DNA of 53,672 bases from Acholeplasmataceae bacterium (GTDB lineage: Bacteria > Bacillota_I > Bacilli_A > Acholeplasmatales > Acholeplasmataceae). Both the position numbers and the translations under genes were made by a program. The first letter of the stretch is position 1. Every line of letters starts with the position of its first letter. Under the pieces are notes generated by a model. The model saw nothing but the letters and a program-made list of their open reading frames with translations, made no database searches and was not told where the DNA came from. Location: the NCBI GenBank assembly GCA_018400755.1, contig JAGYLU010000006.1, positions 1 through 53,672 on the forward strand. Reading direction: 5' to 3'. This document shows positions 32,482 through 42,023 of the stretch, one piece after another.

Positions 32482-34383
32482 ATGAAAAAGATTCTTGTAG
32501 TCTTGCTTCTTGCCATCACGGGTCTGTTCATCCTACCGGTCTCTGCTGAAGAGGTCATTGGTGATGAATTGATTCAAAATGGTGATTTCGAGTTCAACAC
32601 TGGCACCGAAATCGCTTTTCCCGACCCGGTCTTTGGACCCTCATTCGGGGTGGCACACCTTTGGGGCTCCGGCGCATGGGACTCATACGCCAAAGCCATG
32701 GTTGACCCCGGTGATCCCGACAACACCGTCATGAAACTCTCATACACGGTGCCTGGCAAAGGATGGTCTAGTTTCTTCCGTTTCACAACCATTACCGCCG
32801 ACACGGTCTATGACATCTCGATCGACTTCAAGGTTGTTGGCACAACCGACAATCTCGGCATGCGTTTTGCCGGATCTCCAGGCCTTGAAATTGTCTTCTT
32901 GGACCATGAGTCCAAAACCCCGATCGATGGGACTGATGGTTGGTTCAATGTCCAGTTTCAGTTCACTACCGCTCCCGGTTCGAGCTATGATTCCATCGCC
33001 ATGTGGTTCAACACTGGTGCGAGCGCAGACAACTATGCCTTGGTCGACAACATCGAAGTCGTTCCCGCTGGTGGCACCAACGTTGTCGTTGGTGGTGACT
33101 TCGAAGGCTTCCTTGACTATGCCCCCCAAGCTGATCTTGGTGAAACCCCGGATGCTTACGGCTTCTTTGGCCAAAACGGCGTCATCGGGGGTGGCGATGC
33201 CCGCCTTGAGACAGATGGCCTTCTTGGCTATATGGTCCAAACCAACCAAGGCAAGTACCGCGTCGCTTTCGACTTCACCATCGATGACCTCTCCGGTGCG
33301 ACTCTCTCTGTCATGTTTGAAGACGACAGTGAGGTTGCCCTAGGTACAACCGCGCTTGTCACAGACGGCATCATCAATGACACATATGTCACATTGACTG
33401 AAGGGATCTACAGTGTTGTCATAGAGATTGAAAAGGCGGCCGCGACATCGCTTCAAGTCAGCTTCACCGGCGCTGCGACCCTCCATCTTGACCATTTGTC
33501 ACTGAAACCGGTCCTGACCGTTCCTGACAATCCTTTTGATCCTGAAAAGACGTATTATGCCGGTCCGAATCTCTTCCTCAATGGTGATTTCGAAGCTTTT
33601 GACGTTGACACTGTCTTCTCAGAAGCCCAACTTGAAGGCGCATGGGGCTCTGTCTCTTTGGATGGCCCAGCTGTCATCAAGTCCGTTGATGACACCAAGG
33701 TCATGGCCATCGGCAAGACCGACGGCAAGACCTATTCCAGCGCGTTTGTCATCACCCCACCGGAACTTGACGTTGACGATCTGATCAGAGTCAGCTATGA
33801 TTTCAAACTGATCACCAATGAACCAGTCGATGCCTATACCGCGATCAACGTCTCCTTTGTCGGTGCCTCCAACACCTCCTATTACACCATTGACCACAAG
33901 TCACTAACTGATGGTAGTCTCACTTCTGGTGCCGAACTCCTTCATATGCCGGTTGTCTTGACTGATCTTGGAAATGGGTGGATGAACGTCACCTTGGATC
34001 TGAAAGTCGACGCTCAGCTTCTGATCAAGTGCAACTCCATCCGCTGGCTCTTCACACCGATCCAGTCAGAGGATGTCTTCTATGTCGACAATGTCGAAAT
34101 GTCTTATCTTTCCGACACCGAACCAAACGTTGACATCACTGTTCTAGAAGAGATTGTCACCATCACCAAGGGTGCCGCTTTCGATCCTGCTGATTACGTC
34201 ACCGTGCCTGATGACGCGACGGTCGTTTTCTCCGATTACCACGATGTCAACCAAAGTGGCACTTACATCATCACTGTCTTGGTGACTGATGGACTTGGAA
34301 ACAGGGCGATGGCCCATTATGTGCTCAAGGTCACAGGTAGTCCCTATACCATTGACGTGACCTATGACTTACCAAACGGTTAA
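32482..34383 (+). CDS. Secreted triple carbohydrate-binding-module protein with Ig-like tail
   Basis: 633 residues with a classical signal peptide (hydrophobic core ILVVLLLAITGLFIL, probable cleavage after VSA). Three successive jelly-roll modules of about 160-180 residues each open with a related motif (LIQNGDFEF, VVGGDFEGF, LFLNGDFEAF), as in CBM4/9-type modules. The last 80 residues form a DUF5011/HYR-like Ig domain (GTYIITVLVTDGLGN). No catalytic domain, sortase motif or TM anchor is seen, so retention at the surface is unexplained. GGAG seven bases before 32482 favours the second of two tandem ATGs. It probably captures the polysaccharide outside the cell. Confidence 0.82.
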   Translation: MKKILVVLLLAITGLFILPVSAEEVIGDELIQNGDFEFNTGTEIAFPDPVFGPSFGVAHLWGSGAWDSYAKAMVDPGDPDNTVMKLSYTVPGKGWSSFFRFTTITADTVYDISIDFKVVGTTDNLGMRFAGSPGLEIVFLDHESKTPIDGTDGWFNVQFQFTTAPGSSYDSIAMWFNTGASADNYALVDNIEVVPAGGTNVVVGGDFEGFLDYAPQADLGETPDAYGFFGQNGVIGGGDARLETDGLLGYMVQTNQGKYRVAFDFTIDDLSGATLSVMFEDDSEVALGTTALVTDGIINDTYVTLTEGIYSVVIEIEKAAATSLQVSFTGAATLHLDHLSLKPVLTVPDNPFDPEKTYYAGPNLFLNGDFEAFDVDTVFSEAQLEGAWGSVSLDGPAVIKSVDDTKVMAIGKTDGKTYSSAFVITPPELDVDDLIRVSYDFKLITNEPVDAYTAINVSFVGASNTSYYTIDHKSLTDGSLTSGAELLHMPVVLTDLGNGWMNVTLDLKVDAQLLIKCNSIRWLFTPIQSEDVFYVDNVEMSYLSDTEPNVDITVLEEIVTITKGAAFDPADYVTVPDDATVVFSDYHDVNQSGTYIITVLVTDGLGNRAMAHYVLKVTGSPYTIDVTYDLPNG

Positions 34384-34396
34384 GGAGGGAATACCC

Positions 34397-34783
34397 ATGA
34401 AAAAAACATTGTTTGTCTTGGTTCTCCTCTTCTCACTTGTCGCCCTCGGATCATGCAAGGACGATGAGGTGACCGATTATGGTGTGAGAATCGTCTTTGA
34501 AGACGTGACTTCAACAGACATCACCGTTCATGCCGTGATCGACGAAGACGTCAGCGCTCTTTCGCTCTTGAGTGAAGTGAGTCTTGAAATCGCCGCGATG
34601 ACGTATCAGAAGCATATTGAAACGATTGGCTATGAGGCCATCACGATGACGGTTCACTTATACGGATCGGATGCGGATTACGATGATGAAAATGCCACCT
34701 ATGGCCATCAGGTCTTTGAGATCAATTTGAATGCAGCCTCACCTGGCATCAGCCTTGGAACCAACGCCTTAAAGATTGACTAA
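34397..34783 (+). CDS. Small lipoprotein of the glycan locus, unknown
   Basis: 128 residues. A signal peptide ends in lipobox ALGSC (Cys about residue 20), and the mature part is a single small beta-rich domain (YGVRIVFEDVTSTDITVHAV). I do not recognise a named family; it resembles a lone Ig/fibronectin-like module. AGGAGG upstream sets the start at 34397, 13 bases after the preceding stop. It is probably a helper of the binding protein or of the lipoprotein glycosidase that follows. Confidence 0.75.
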   Translation: MKKTLFVLVLLFSLVALGSCKDDEVTDYGVRIVFEDVTSTDITVHAVIDEDVSALSLLSEVSLEIAAMTYQKHIETIGYEAITMTVHLYGSDADYDDENATYGHQVFEINLNAASPGISLGTNALKID

Positions 34784-34800
34784 TGACTTAAGAGACATTT

Positions 34801-34824
34801 GGGAACCGGGTGACCCCGGTTCCC
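34801..34824 (+). other. Intercistronic GC hairpin
   Basis: GGGAACCGGG pairs perfectly with CCCGGTTCCC around a 4-base loop. No T-run follows and the operon continues, so it is likely a processing or mRNA-stability element. Confidence 0.6.
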
Positions 34825-34860
34825 TGATGTCTTCATGCTTCAAGAAAAGGAAGTGACCAC

Positions 34861-36186
34861 ATGAAACGCCTGATCCTACTTACAATCATGATTCTCTTAT
34901 CTCTTTTCACCTTCTCATGTCAGAACGACCGCGAGATGGTTGTCGCCGTGGACGTCCAAGGCATGACAATGAATGAGGCCCGTATCACGATCAACAGTGC
35001 CTACCTGATCAACGCCGTGGAATCTGCGACAAACGTCTATTTGCCGGGCACCATCATCGGTTACGATGACAACATCAAGGCTGGTGACGAGGTCGAGAAG
35101 GACAGTCTTGTCGATGTCTTGGTCGCCGCAGCTCCCCTAGAGAGTTTCTCTTTGTCACCGACGATTGATTACGTCTATGATATCGGGTTTTTGACCGGAC
35201 CCGAGTCCATCAATTTTGACGTGCTTCAAGACGCCGGGATTGGTGGGACTGACCTAGGTATTCCAGTTGAGACCAATGACGGGATGATGCTTCTTTACGG
35301 GGATTCATTTTCCGGGATTGGTTCACATTCCGGATTCTGGTTTTCCAATTTCATCGCAACCTCAACCGATCAAGTCCTTCATGACGGACTCACATTCGAT
35401 GGCGTCGTCACAACCGACAATGGGACCGCAAAACCCTTCATGCAAGGACTCCACCAACGAAACGAATCCGATGAGGAATCGCTCAATCCCGACCGTGAAG
35501 TCACCAAGATTCCAACCGGAGGCATCACCATCGGCGAGACCACCTACATCTTCTACATGTCTGTCAGGTATTGGGGTGTTGGCGGATCCTGGTTGGTCTC
35601 ATACAATCAGGTCATCAAATCAACTGACAATCTCAAGACCTGGACCAATGTCGAAGGGCTCAGATGGGACGATGATGAAGCCTACAATTTTGGCCAGATC
35701 TACGCGGTTCGAGGCGTTCTTGATCCCGAGATGATCTATCTCTTCGCCATTCCGGGCGGCAGGCAAGGCGGAACTGTCCTGGCCCGCGTCCATGAAGATG
35801 AGTTTGAAAACCGTGGTGCCTATGAGTACCTGACCGGTGAAGACACCTGGATCACCGGCAATCCAGGACTAGAGACCCTCAATCAGAATCCTTACTACGT
35901 CATTCAACCATCGTGTTCTGAGCTCAGCATCATGTATAACGCCTATCTTGGAAAGTGGATGGCCGTCTACCTCAAAGGTGCCCAGATCATCTACCAGACA
36001 TCCGATCAGATCACCGGTCCTTACAGCAACACCCAGACCATTTTGACGTCTTCTCAATACGGCGGACTCTATGGTGGGTTCATCCATCCGAATTACACCG
36101 ATTTCAATGGACAGAAATTCTATCTTCAACTCTCTCTATGGGTGCCTGTCTATCAAACCAAACTGATCGAAGTCGTCCTGAAGTAA
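34861..36186 (+). CDS. Lipoprotein with PASTA-like module and DUF4185 (GH183-like) domain
   Basis: 441 residues. The lipobox is FTFSC (Cys about 20). Residues about 25-95 look like one PASTA repeat (VDVQGMTMNEARITINSAYL, then PGTIIGYDDNIKAGDEVEKD). The rest is a five-bladed-propeller-like DUF4185 domain, opening with LLYGDSFSGIG and WFSNFIATSTD, with ITIGETTYIFYMSVRYWG and SIMYNAYLGKWMAVYL later. DUF4185 is now GH183, whose characterised members are endo-D-arabinofuranases. An outside-facing endo-enzyme would make the oligosaccharides that the transporter imports. The specific activity is inference; the Asp of the GDSF turn is a candidate active-site residue. Confidence 0.82.
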   Translation: MKRLILLTIMILLSLFTFSCQNDREMVVAVDVQGMTMNEARITINSAYLINAVESATNVYLPGTIIGYDDNIKAGDEVEKDSLVDVLVAAAPLESFSLSPTIDYVYDIGFLTGPESINFDVLQDAGIGGTDLGIPVETNDGMMLLYGDSFSGIGSHSGFWFSNFIATSTDQVLHDGLTFDGVVTTDNGTAKPFMQGLHQRNESDEESLNPDREVTKIPTGGITIGETTYIFYMSVRYWGVGGSWLVSYNQVIKSTDNLKTWTNVEGLRWDDDEAYNFGQIYAVRGVLDPEMIYLFAIPGGRQGGTVLARVHEDEFENRGAYEYLTGEDTWITGNPGLETLNQNPYYVIQPSCSELSIMYNAYLGKWMAVYLKGAQIIYQTSDQITGPYSNTQTILTSSQYGGLYGGFIHPNYTDFNGQKFYLQLSLWVPVYQTKLIEVVLK

Positions 36187-36192
36187 CAAGGA

Positions 36193-36240
36193 CGGCTCAT
36201 GAACATATCCGCCCCCCCCCTCGGATATGTTCATGAGCCG
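36193..36240 (+). other. Perfect 19-bp inverted repeat with poly-C loop
   Basis: The arms at 36193-36211 and 36222-36240 are perfect complements; the 10-base loop is nine C and one T. It lies between the DUF4185 gene and the next enzyme gene of the same operon. No T-run follows, so it may stabilise or process the mRNA, or act as a partial terminator that lowers expression of the downstream genes. Confidence 0.75.
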
Positions 36241-36266
36241 CCTTTGACCATGGCAAGGAGAACCTT

Positions 36267-38456
36267 ATGAGCAATCACATGATCAAGAATGACCATTGGA
36301 TCCTGATGACCTGTCCAACCACTGGTATCATCGAAAGGCTCTATGATGTGACCCACCAAAGGGAATTGATCACCAACCCTGGCGGGAAGGCATTCATCCT
36401 TGAGACCAAGACAGACGTCATCACATCCTTTACCGGTTTGAAGACACAGACCTCTGATACGACCCTGAGTCAGTCCTTTGAACTTTCGGATGGGTCTCTA
36501 GTCGAGACGACGATTTGCCTGAATGAACAGTCAATCGAATGCACGTGTCATGTCCGACCTCATCAAGACATGGAAGTCCATGCCTTAGAGTTTCCCATTA
36601 TATCGGGACTGACATCCTTTGACGGGACCGATGTTCTCGCCCACAGTTACGCAACCGGACTACTCATCAAAAGACCCTCAATCCACTTCAATCAAACGCA
36701 TCCGGGGCTCCGTTATGCCCCATATCCGGAGAGTTTCTCCGGCGCATCGATGCAGTTTTTTGCATACTACGGAAGCGAAAGCGGAATCCTGATGATGGCA
36801 AAAGATGACAAGATGCATCAGAAATGGCTCAATTTTTACCATCATGAGGACCGTCTCGTCGCCTCTCACATCTTTGGTTATGAACACTTGAAAAAAGGTA
36901 AGGACTTGCTGCTCCCATACATGGTTTCGATCACCTCCTTTGCCGGCGACTGGATGACGGCCTCAGACATCTATAAGTCTTGGGCCGTCAAACAGTCCTT
37001 CGTCCCCAAACCGACAATGGCCCGCAAACACGCGACCTGGCTTTATCAGACCGTCGGTCTTTCGACCTTTGGGATCAATGCCGGTCATGACAGACGCTTA
37101 TGGCTGAGACGCTACCACAAAGACTTAGGTGTCCCAATCTTTCATATTTTGGGCCCTGATTGGACCAACCATCCCCAAGCCTTCAGAGGTGTCAATCCCG
37201 GTGGCCTAGATGAATGGATCCCGACCAAATTCAACCATGACAATCTCAAACTCATCAAAGAACAAGGTGATTATGTTGCTCCCTTCGAGTTTGATTTCCT
37301 GGTCAATCCGAACCGCTCTGACAAAGAGAACATCCAAGCCCATCTTCAAGTCTTTCCAAAGCCCCCGAAGAGTCATGACAACTATCACTTCAACATGCTC
37401 TGTCCCGCCAATCCATACACCATGGATTTTCACGTCAAAAGGGATACGATTGTCCTAAAGGAAAGCAACGTGGATGCCTTCTATTATGATATCTCTTCGA
37501 ACAACCTGATCAAGACCTGCATGAGTGAGAGCCACGCCCATGACAAAGGAGGCGGGCACGAGATCACGAATGCCTATAACGACATCTATCATCAGACCAA
37601 ACAAGCCCTTGAAAAGATCGCTTCAAAGCCTGTGCCCTTAGGGGCGGAAATGGCTTGTGAGGTTCATCTTAAGACCCTTGATTATGCCCAGGCAAGGGCT
37701 TGGGCCCAACCGGCATCTACCCTTGAGACCTATCCGTTCAGGCATCTGATCCTAAGGCAGGAAGCGTCGGTCATACCGATGTTTTCCTATGTCTACCACG
37801 AATATGGGCTGTTACGGCTTGACGGTTGGGGAAAACTCGTCAAAGAGATTGGAACCCTCTTCTATCACACAGTTGCCAAAACCTATCTTGATGGCGGCCT
37901 CTATGAGATCAATCATGAATATGCGCCCATGGAAATGATTGAAGGCATCGAAAACAAAAGCGAGGAACACTACATCGGATTCAAAGCCCGAGACTATCCC
38001 TATGACAGCACCATGATGGCCTATGTCCGGATGTTTGCGACCCTTCGGACAAGAGATGGCAATCCTTATCTCGCCTACGGCAAGATGATCAGACCACTTG
38101 AATTCAAATCTCCGATGACAAACTTTGATTACTTCCACTACAATCACACCCCGGAAGTCGAATCCTATGAAGCAAGAGGCACCGTCACGCTCCCGGCAGT
38201 CGTGACGAGTGCGTATGAACGGATCGATCACCCTGATGACATCGCTTACTTCTTCGCAAATACCAGTGACCAGAAAGTGACAATTGACGTCACACTTCCC
38301 TCAAGAGATATCCAAAGAGTGACACTTTATGATGATTTCCAAGCGAACGGGAATGCACGAGAAAGCGTCATCAAGACAACAATCCAAAATGGTCAAACCA
38401 TCATCACCCTTGACCTCGATCAAAGATCCGTGGTCATGCTGAAAGTAACCGATTAA
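36267..38456 (+). CDS. Large cytosolic glycosidase-like protein (DUF6259-like), uncharacterised
   Basis: 729 residues and no signal peptide. An N-terminal beta-sandwich (about 1-230) is followed by a TIM-barrel-like centre (VPIFHILGPDWTNHPQAFRG, YVAPFEFDFLVNPNRSD, VDAFYYDISSNNLIKTC, PLGAEMACEVHL) and a C-terminal beta domain (VTIDVTLPSRDIQRVTLYDD). This three-part order is that of clan D-type and GH101-like hydrolases, with YYDIS and GAEMAC as candidate active-site strands. The closest label I can offer is DUF6259; this is not certain. It lies between the DUF4185 lipoprotein and the kinase, so it probably trims an imported oligosaccharide. GGAG before the ATG. Confidence 0.7.
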   Translation: MSNHMIKNDHWILMTCPTTGIIERLYDVTHQRELITNPGGKAFILETKTDVITSFTGLKTQTSDTTLSQSFELSDGSLVETTICLNEQSIECTCHVRPHQDMEVHALEFPIISGLTSFDGTDVLAHSYATGLLIKRPSIHFNQTHPGLRYAPYPESFSGASMQFFAYYGSESGILMMAKDDKMHQKWLNFYHHEDRLVASHIFGYEHLKKGKDLLLPYMVSITSFAGDWMTASDIYKSWAVKQSFVPKPTMARKHATWLYQTVGLSTFGINAGHDRRLWLRRYHKDLGVPIFHILGPDWTNHPQAFRGVNPGGLDEWIPTKFNHDNLKLIKEQGDYVAPFEFDFLVNPNRSDKENIQAHLQVFPKPPKSHDNYHFNMLCPANPYTMDFHVKRDTIVLKESNVDAFYYDISSNNLIKTCMSESHAHDKGGGHEITNAYNDIYHQTKQALEKIASKPVPLGAEMACEVHLKTLDYAQARAWAQPASTLETYPFRHLILRQEASVIPMFSYVYHEYGLLRLDGWGKLVKEIGTLFYHTVAKTYLDGGLYEINHEYAPMEMIEGIENKSEEHYIGFKARDYPYDSTMMAYVRMFATLRTRDGNPYLAYGKMIRPLEFKSPMTNFDYFHYNHTPEVESYEARGTVTLPAVVTSAYERIDHPDDIAYFFANTSDQKVTIDVTLPSRDIQRVTLYDDFQANGNARESVIKTTIQNGQTIITLDLDQRSVVMLKVTD

Positions 38457-38470
38457 AGGAGGCGAAAACA

Positions 38471-40147
38471 ATGCCCTATGTTATCGGTGCCGATTTTGGC
38501 ACTTTGTCCGCCCGCTTCTTGTTGGTCAATCCCAAAAATGGCGATGAGATCAACACCGTGGTCATGACTTATCCAAATGGTGTCATGGAAGAGACGCTTC
38601 ACGGCAAGCCTCTTCCAGAGGATTATGCCCTAGAAGACGCAAGCGATTACCTATTGGTCTTGAGACAAGGCATCCAAACCTTGGTCCGTGATGCCAAGAT
38701 CGATCCCAGTGAGGTCATCGCGATTGGCGTCGACTTCACAGCATCGACGATCCTTCCAGTCGACCAGAAGCTCATGCCGCTCAGTCAACAGAAAAAATAC
38801 ATGGACAATCCTCATGCCTACGTCAAGCTATGGAAGCATCACGCCGCCCAGGCGCACGCGACCCGTGCCGCAAGTATCGCAAAAGACCGTCATGAAGCCT
38901 TTATCAAACGTTATGGCGATCAGATCACCTCGGAATGGATGATCCCAAAAATCATGGAGATCCTGACTGAGGATCCCGATCTCTACAATGATGCTTACCG
39001 TTTCATCGAAGGAGGCGACTTCATCGTCTCCCACCTGATCGGTGAGGAGTCCCGTTCCGCCTGTCAGGCCGGATACAAAGCCCTTTGGCATCAGAAAGAA
39101 GGGTACCCCTCCAAGGCTTACTTCAAAGCCTTGGATCCAAGACTCGAACATGTGATTGAAGAAAAAATGGGCTCGATGGTCAAACCGGTTGGAACCATGG
39201 CTGGTCGTCTGACGGATCAAATGGCCAAAGCCCTTCACCTGGTCCCTGGAATCCCCGTTTCGACGGCCTATATCGATGCCCATAGCGCAGTTCCTGCGCT
39301 TGGGATCACGACTCCTGGAAACCTGGTGATGATCCTTGGGACATCAACTTGCCATATGGTCCTAGACCATGAGGAGCACCTTGTCAAAGGCATCTCCGGT
39401 GTCGTCAAGGATGGCATCATCCCTGGCCTCTACGGCTATGAAGCCGGACAAGCGTGTGTTGGAAACGCCCTTGAATGGTTCGTCGAGACCATGCTTTCCA
39501 AAACGGATCATGATGAGGCTCTCTCTCTAGGCATCACCCCCTATGAGCTTTTGGAACGAAAAGCGATCATAAAAGCCCCTGGGGCTTCTGGTCTGGTCGC
39601 CCTGGATTGGCTCAACGGTAACCGTTCGATCCTTTCAGACAGTGACTTATCGGGAATGATTCTTGGACTCTCTCTTCGGACCAATCCGGAAGACATCTAC
39701 CGCGCATTGATCGAATCAACGGCCTATGGGGCCCGTGTCATCATCGAGGAATTCGAATCCCAAGGTCTCAAAATCGATCGTCTCTACGCAACGGGTGGCA
39801 TATCCAAAAAAAGTCCGATGTTCATGCAGATCTACGCCGACGTGACCGGAAGACCGATCCACATCGGACAGTCCGAACAGGCTGTCGCCCTCGGCTCAGC
39901 GATCGCCGCAGCGGCGATCGCGGGATCGAAAAATGGTGGCTATGACACGATCAGTGACGCAAGCATTGCCATGGGAAAACTAGAGGACAAGGTCTATGTC
40001 CCGGTCCCATCCCATATCAAGACATATGACAAGCTTTACCGGATCTACCGGAACCTCCACGATCATTTCGGGGTCAGTCACCCGGAATGGATGCACACCT
40101 TGAAAAACATCAAAACCAATGACATGAAAGGACAAAGCGATGAATAG
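38471..40147 (+). CDS. araB: AraB-type FGGY ribulokinase
   Basis: 558 residues, the length of AraB-type kinases rather than of L-fuculokinases (about 480). [14 protein letters not shown] is the N-terminal ATP motif. [52 protein letters not shown] and [13 protein letters not shown] follow the ribulokinase pattern, and the C-terminal ATP-binding [21 protein letters not shown] is present. AraB enzymes phosphorylate L- and D-ribulose at O5. Behind an isomerase that can give D-ribulose, the product would be D-ribulose-5-phosphate, which enters the pentose phosphate pathway. AGGAGG upstream; it overlaps fucI by 8 bases. Confidence 0.9.
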   Translation: MPYVIGADFGTLSARFLLVNPKNGDEINTVVMTYPNGVMEETLHGKPLPEDYALEDASDYLLVLRQGIQTLVRDAKIDPSEVIAIGVDFTASTILPVDQKLMPLSQQKKYMDNPHAYVKLWKHHAAQAHATRAASIAKDRHEAFIKRYGDQITSEWMIPKIMEILTEDPDLYNDAYRFIEGGDFIVSHLIGEESRSACQAGYKALWHQKEGYPSKAYFKALDPRLEHVIEEKMGSMVKPVGTMAGRLTDQMAKALHLVPGIPVSTAYIDAHSAVPALGITTPGNLVMILGTSTCHMVLDHEEHLVKGISGVVKDGIIPGLYGYEAGQACVGNALEWFVETMLSKTDHDEALSLGITPYELLERKAIIKAPGASGLVALDWLNGNRSILSDSDLSGMILGLSLRTNPEDIYRALIESTAYGARVIIEEFESQGLKIDRLYATGGISKKSPMFMQIYADVTGRPIHIGQSEQAVALGSAIAAAAIAGSKNGGYDTISDASIAMGKLEDKVYVPVPSHIKTYDKLYRIYRNLHDHFGVSHPEWMHTLKNIKTNDMKGQSDE

Positions 40148-41921
40148 ACTCAACAAAAGACTGCCCAAAGTCGGCATCCGTCCGACCATCGATGGCAGAC
40201 AAGAAGGGATCAGGGAATCCCTTGAAGAAAAGTGTCAGGCTTTGGCGCTCGCTGCCAAAAAGCTGATCGAAGAGAACCTCAGACACGCCAGCGGGGAGAT
40301 GGTCGAGGTTGTGATCAACCCTGAAACCATCGGAGGCGTCAGTGAAGCGGCCAGGTGTGAGGACTTCTTCTTAAAAGAAGGCGTCGATATCTCTTTGACG
40401 ATCACGCCGGCGTGGTGTTACGGCACTGAAACCATTGACATGAATCCAAACCGGCCAAAAGCCATCTGGGGGTTCAATGGCTCAGAACGCCCCGGGGCAG
40501 TTTATCTCGCTGCCGCGATGTCCGCCTATGCCCAGATCGGTCTTCCGGCCTTTGCCATCTATGGCAAAGATGTCCAAGACCTTGATGACAATGAGATTCC
40601 TGATGATGTCAAAGACAAGATGCTCAGATTCATCCGGGCCGGTATCGCCAAAGAGACGATGAGAGGCACATCTTATCTTTCGATTGGCTCGGTCTCGATG
40701 GGGATTGCCGGATCGATCATCGATCCGAGCCTATTCCATGAATATCTCGGGATGAGAAACGAATATGTCGACATGAGTGAGGTCAAAAGACGACTAGACC
40801 TTGGAATCTTTGATGAAAACGAATATCAAAAAGCGCTCTCCTGGGTCAAAGATAATTGCCAGATAGGTATTGACCGGAACCGGGCTGACCTCCGTTTTGA
40901 CAAAGAAAAAACCGATCATGATGTAGAGGTGATGACCAAGATGACATTGATCATCCGTGATCTCATGGTCGGAAACAAAGCGTTGAAGGACATGGGCTAT
41001 GGCGAAGAAGCCGAAGGGCATAACGCGATTGCCTCGGGATTCCAGGGCCAACGGGCCTGGACCGACTTCATGGTGAATGGCGACTTCGCCGAAACCATTT
41101 TAAATTCGTCCTTTGACTGGAACGGGATCAGGGAAGCGTTTGTGGTTGCGACAGAAAATGACGCCTTGAATGGCATCCCGATGCTTTTTGAGCATCTTCT
41201 GACGGGTCAGGCATCAATCTTCTCTGATGTCCGGACTTACTGGAGTCCTGAGGCTGTCAAAAGAGTCACCGGACATACCTTAGAGGGACTCGCCAAGGAT
41301 GGCATCATCCATCTGATCAATTCCGGTTCAACGACGCTGGATGGCGCGGGCGAGATGAAGGACAGTTCTGGCAATCCCGTCATGAAGCCCTTTTGGGAAA
41401 TTGACGAGGATGACGTGAAGCGTTCACTAATGGCCACCAAGTTTTGTCCGGCAAACCGGGAGTACTTCAGAGGCGGCGGGTTTTCAACTGATTTTCTCAC
41501 CAAAGGCGGCATGCCCGTCACGATGGCAAGAATCAATCTCGTGAGAGGTTTGGGTCCGGTGTTGCAGATCGCAGAAGGCTATACGGTTGACCTTCCAAAA
41601 GACGTTCATGATACCCTTGACCTTCGTACCGATCCGACCTGGCCATCAACCTGGTTCGTACCTATTTTGACTGGAAAAGGCGCGTTCCGCTCGGTCTATG
41701 ACTTGATGAACAACTGGGGATCAAACCATGGTGCGATCACTTATGGCCATATTGGTGATGATCTGATCACATTGTCCTCCATGCTCAGAATTCCGGTCGC
41801 TTTGCATAACGTCGATCCCGTACGCATCTTCAGACCTAAAGTCTGGTCTCTCTTTGGTGAAGAAGGGGAGACAAACGCTGACTTCAGGGCATGCAAAACA
41901 TATGGCCCACCAAACAAATAA
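40140..41921 (+). CDS. fucI: L-fucose/D-arabinose isomerase
   Basis: 593 residues, as in E. coli Fuc[20 protein letters not shown] is the family start; the metal-site Glu and Asp are in [10 protein letters not shown] and IFSDVRTYW, and the His is in [30 protein letters not shown] and [18 protein letters not shown] complete the fold. FucI interconverts L-fucose and L-fuculose and equally D-arabinose and D-ribulose, because the two aldoses share the stereochemistry of C2 to C4. No fuculose-phosphate aldolase or lactaldehyde reductase is present, so D-arabinose is the preferred substrate here (inference). It is the last gene of the operon. Confidence 0.95.
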   Translation: MNRLNKRLPKVGIRPTIDGRQEGIRESLEEKCQALALAAKKLIEENLRHASGEMVEVVINPETIGGVSEAARCEDFFLKEGVDISLTITPAWCYGTETIDMNPNRPKAIWGFNGSERPGAVYLAAAMSAYAQIGLPAFAIYGKDVQDLDDNEIPDDVKDKMLRFIRAGIAKETMRGTSYLSIGSVSMGIAGSIIDPSLFHEYLGMRNEYVDMSEVKRRLDLGIFDENEYQKALSWVKDNCQIGIDRNRADLRFDKEKTDHDVEVMTKMTLIIRDLMVGNKALKDMGYGEEAEGHNAIASGFQGQRAWTDFMVNGDFAETILNSSFDWNGIREAFVVATENDALNGIPMLFEHLLTGQASIFSDVRTYWSPEAVKRVTGHTLEGLAKDGIIHLINSGSTTLDGAGEMKDSSGNPVMKPFWEIDEDDVKRSLMATKFCPANREYFRGGGFSTDFLTKGGMPVTMARINLVRGLGPVLQIAEGYTVDLPKDVHDTLDLRTDPTWPSTWFVPILTGKGAFRSVYDLMNNWGSNHGAITYGHIGDDLITLSSMLRIPVALHNVDPVRIFRPKVWSLFGEEGETNADFRACKTYGPPNK

Positions 41922-41949
41922 CCACTTCCTACATTCATATATAACTACA

Positions 41950-41986
41950 AAGCGACTTGTCACAAACCATGACGAGTCGCTTTTTT
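41950..41986 (+). terminator. Terminator after fucI
   Basis: AAGCGACTTGTCA pairs with TGACGAGTCGCTT (one mismatch) around a 7-base loop, followed by TTTTTT. It may also serve the convergent gene ending at 42024. Confidence 0.88.
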
Positions 41987-42023
41987 CTTTGAATAGCTTG
42001 TTACAAGGATTTCTGACGTTCTT

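Noticed and set aside
34801-34824. Terminator inside the glycan operon
   Set aside because: The stem is strong but no T-run follows, and an SD and gene continue directly after it.
38471-41921. L-fucose catabolic operon
   Set aside because: FucI is present, but the kinase is of AraB type and length, and no fuculose-phosphate aldolase, lactaldehyde reductase or fucosidase is nearby. GH172 and DUF4185 fit D-arabinose better. It remains the main alternative.
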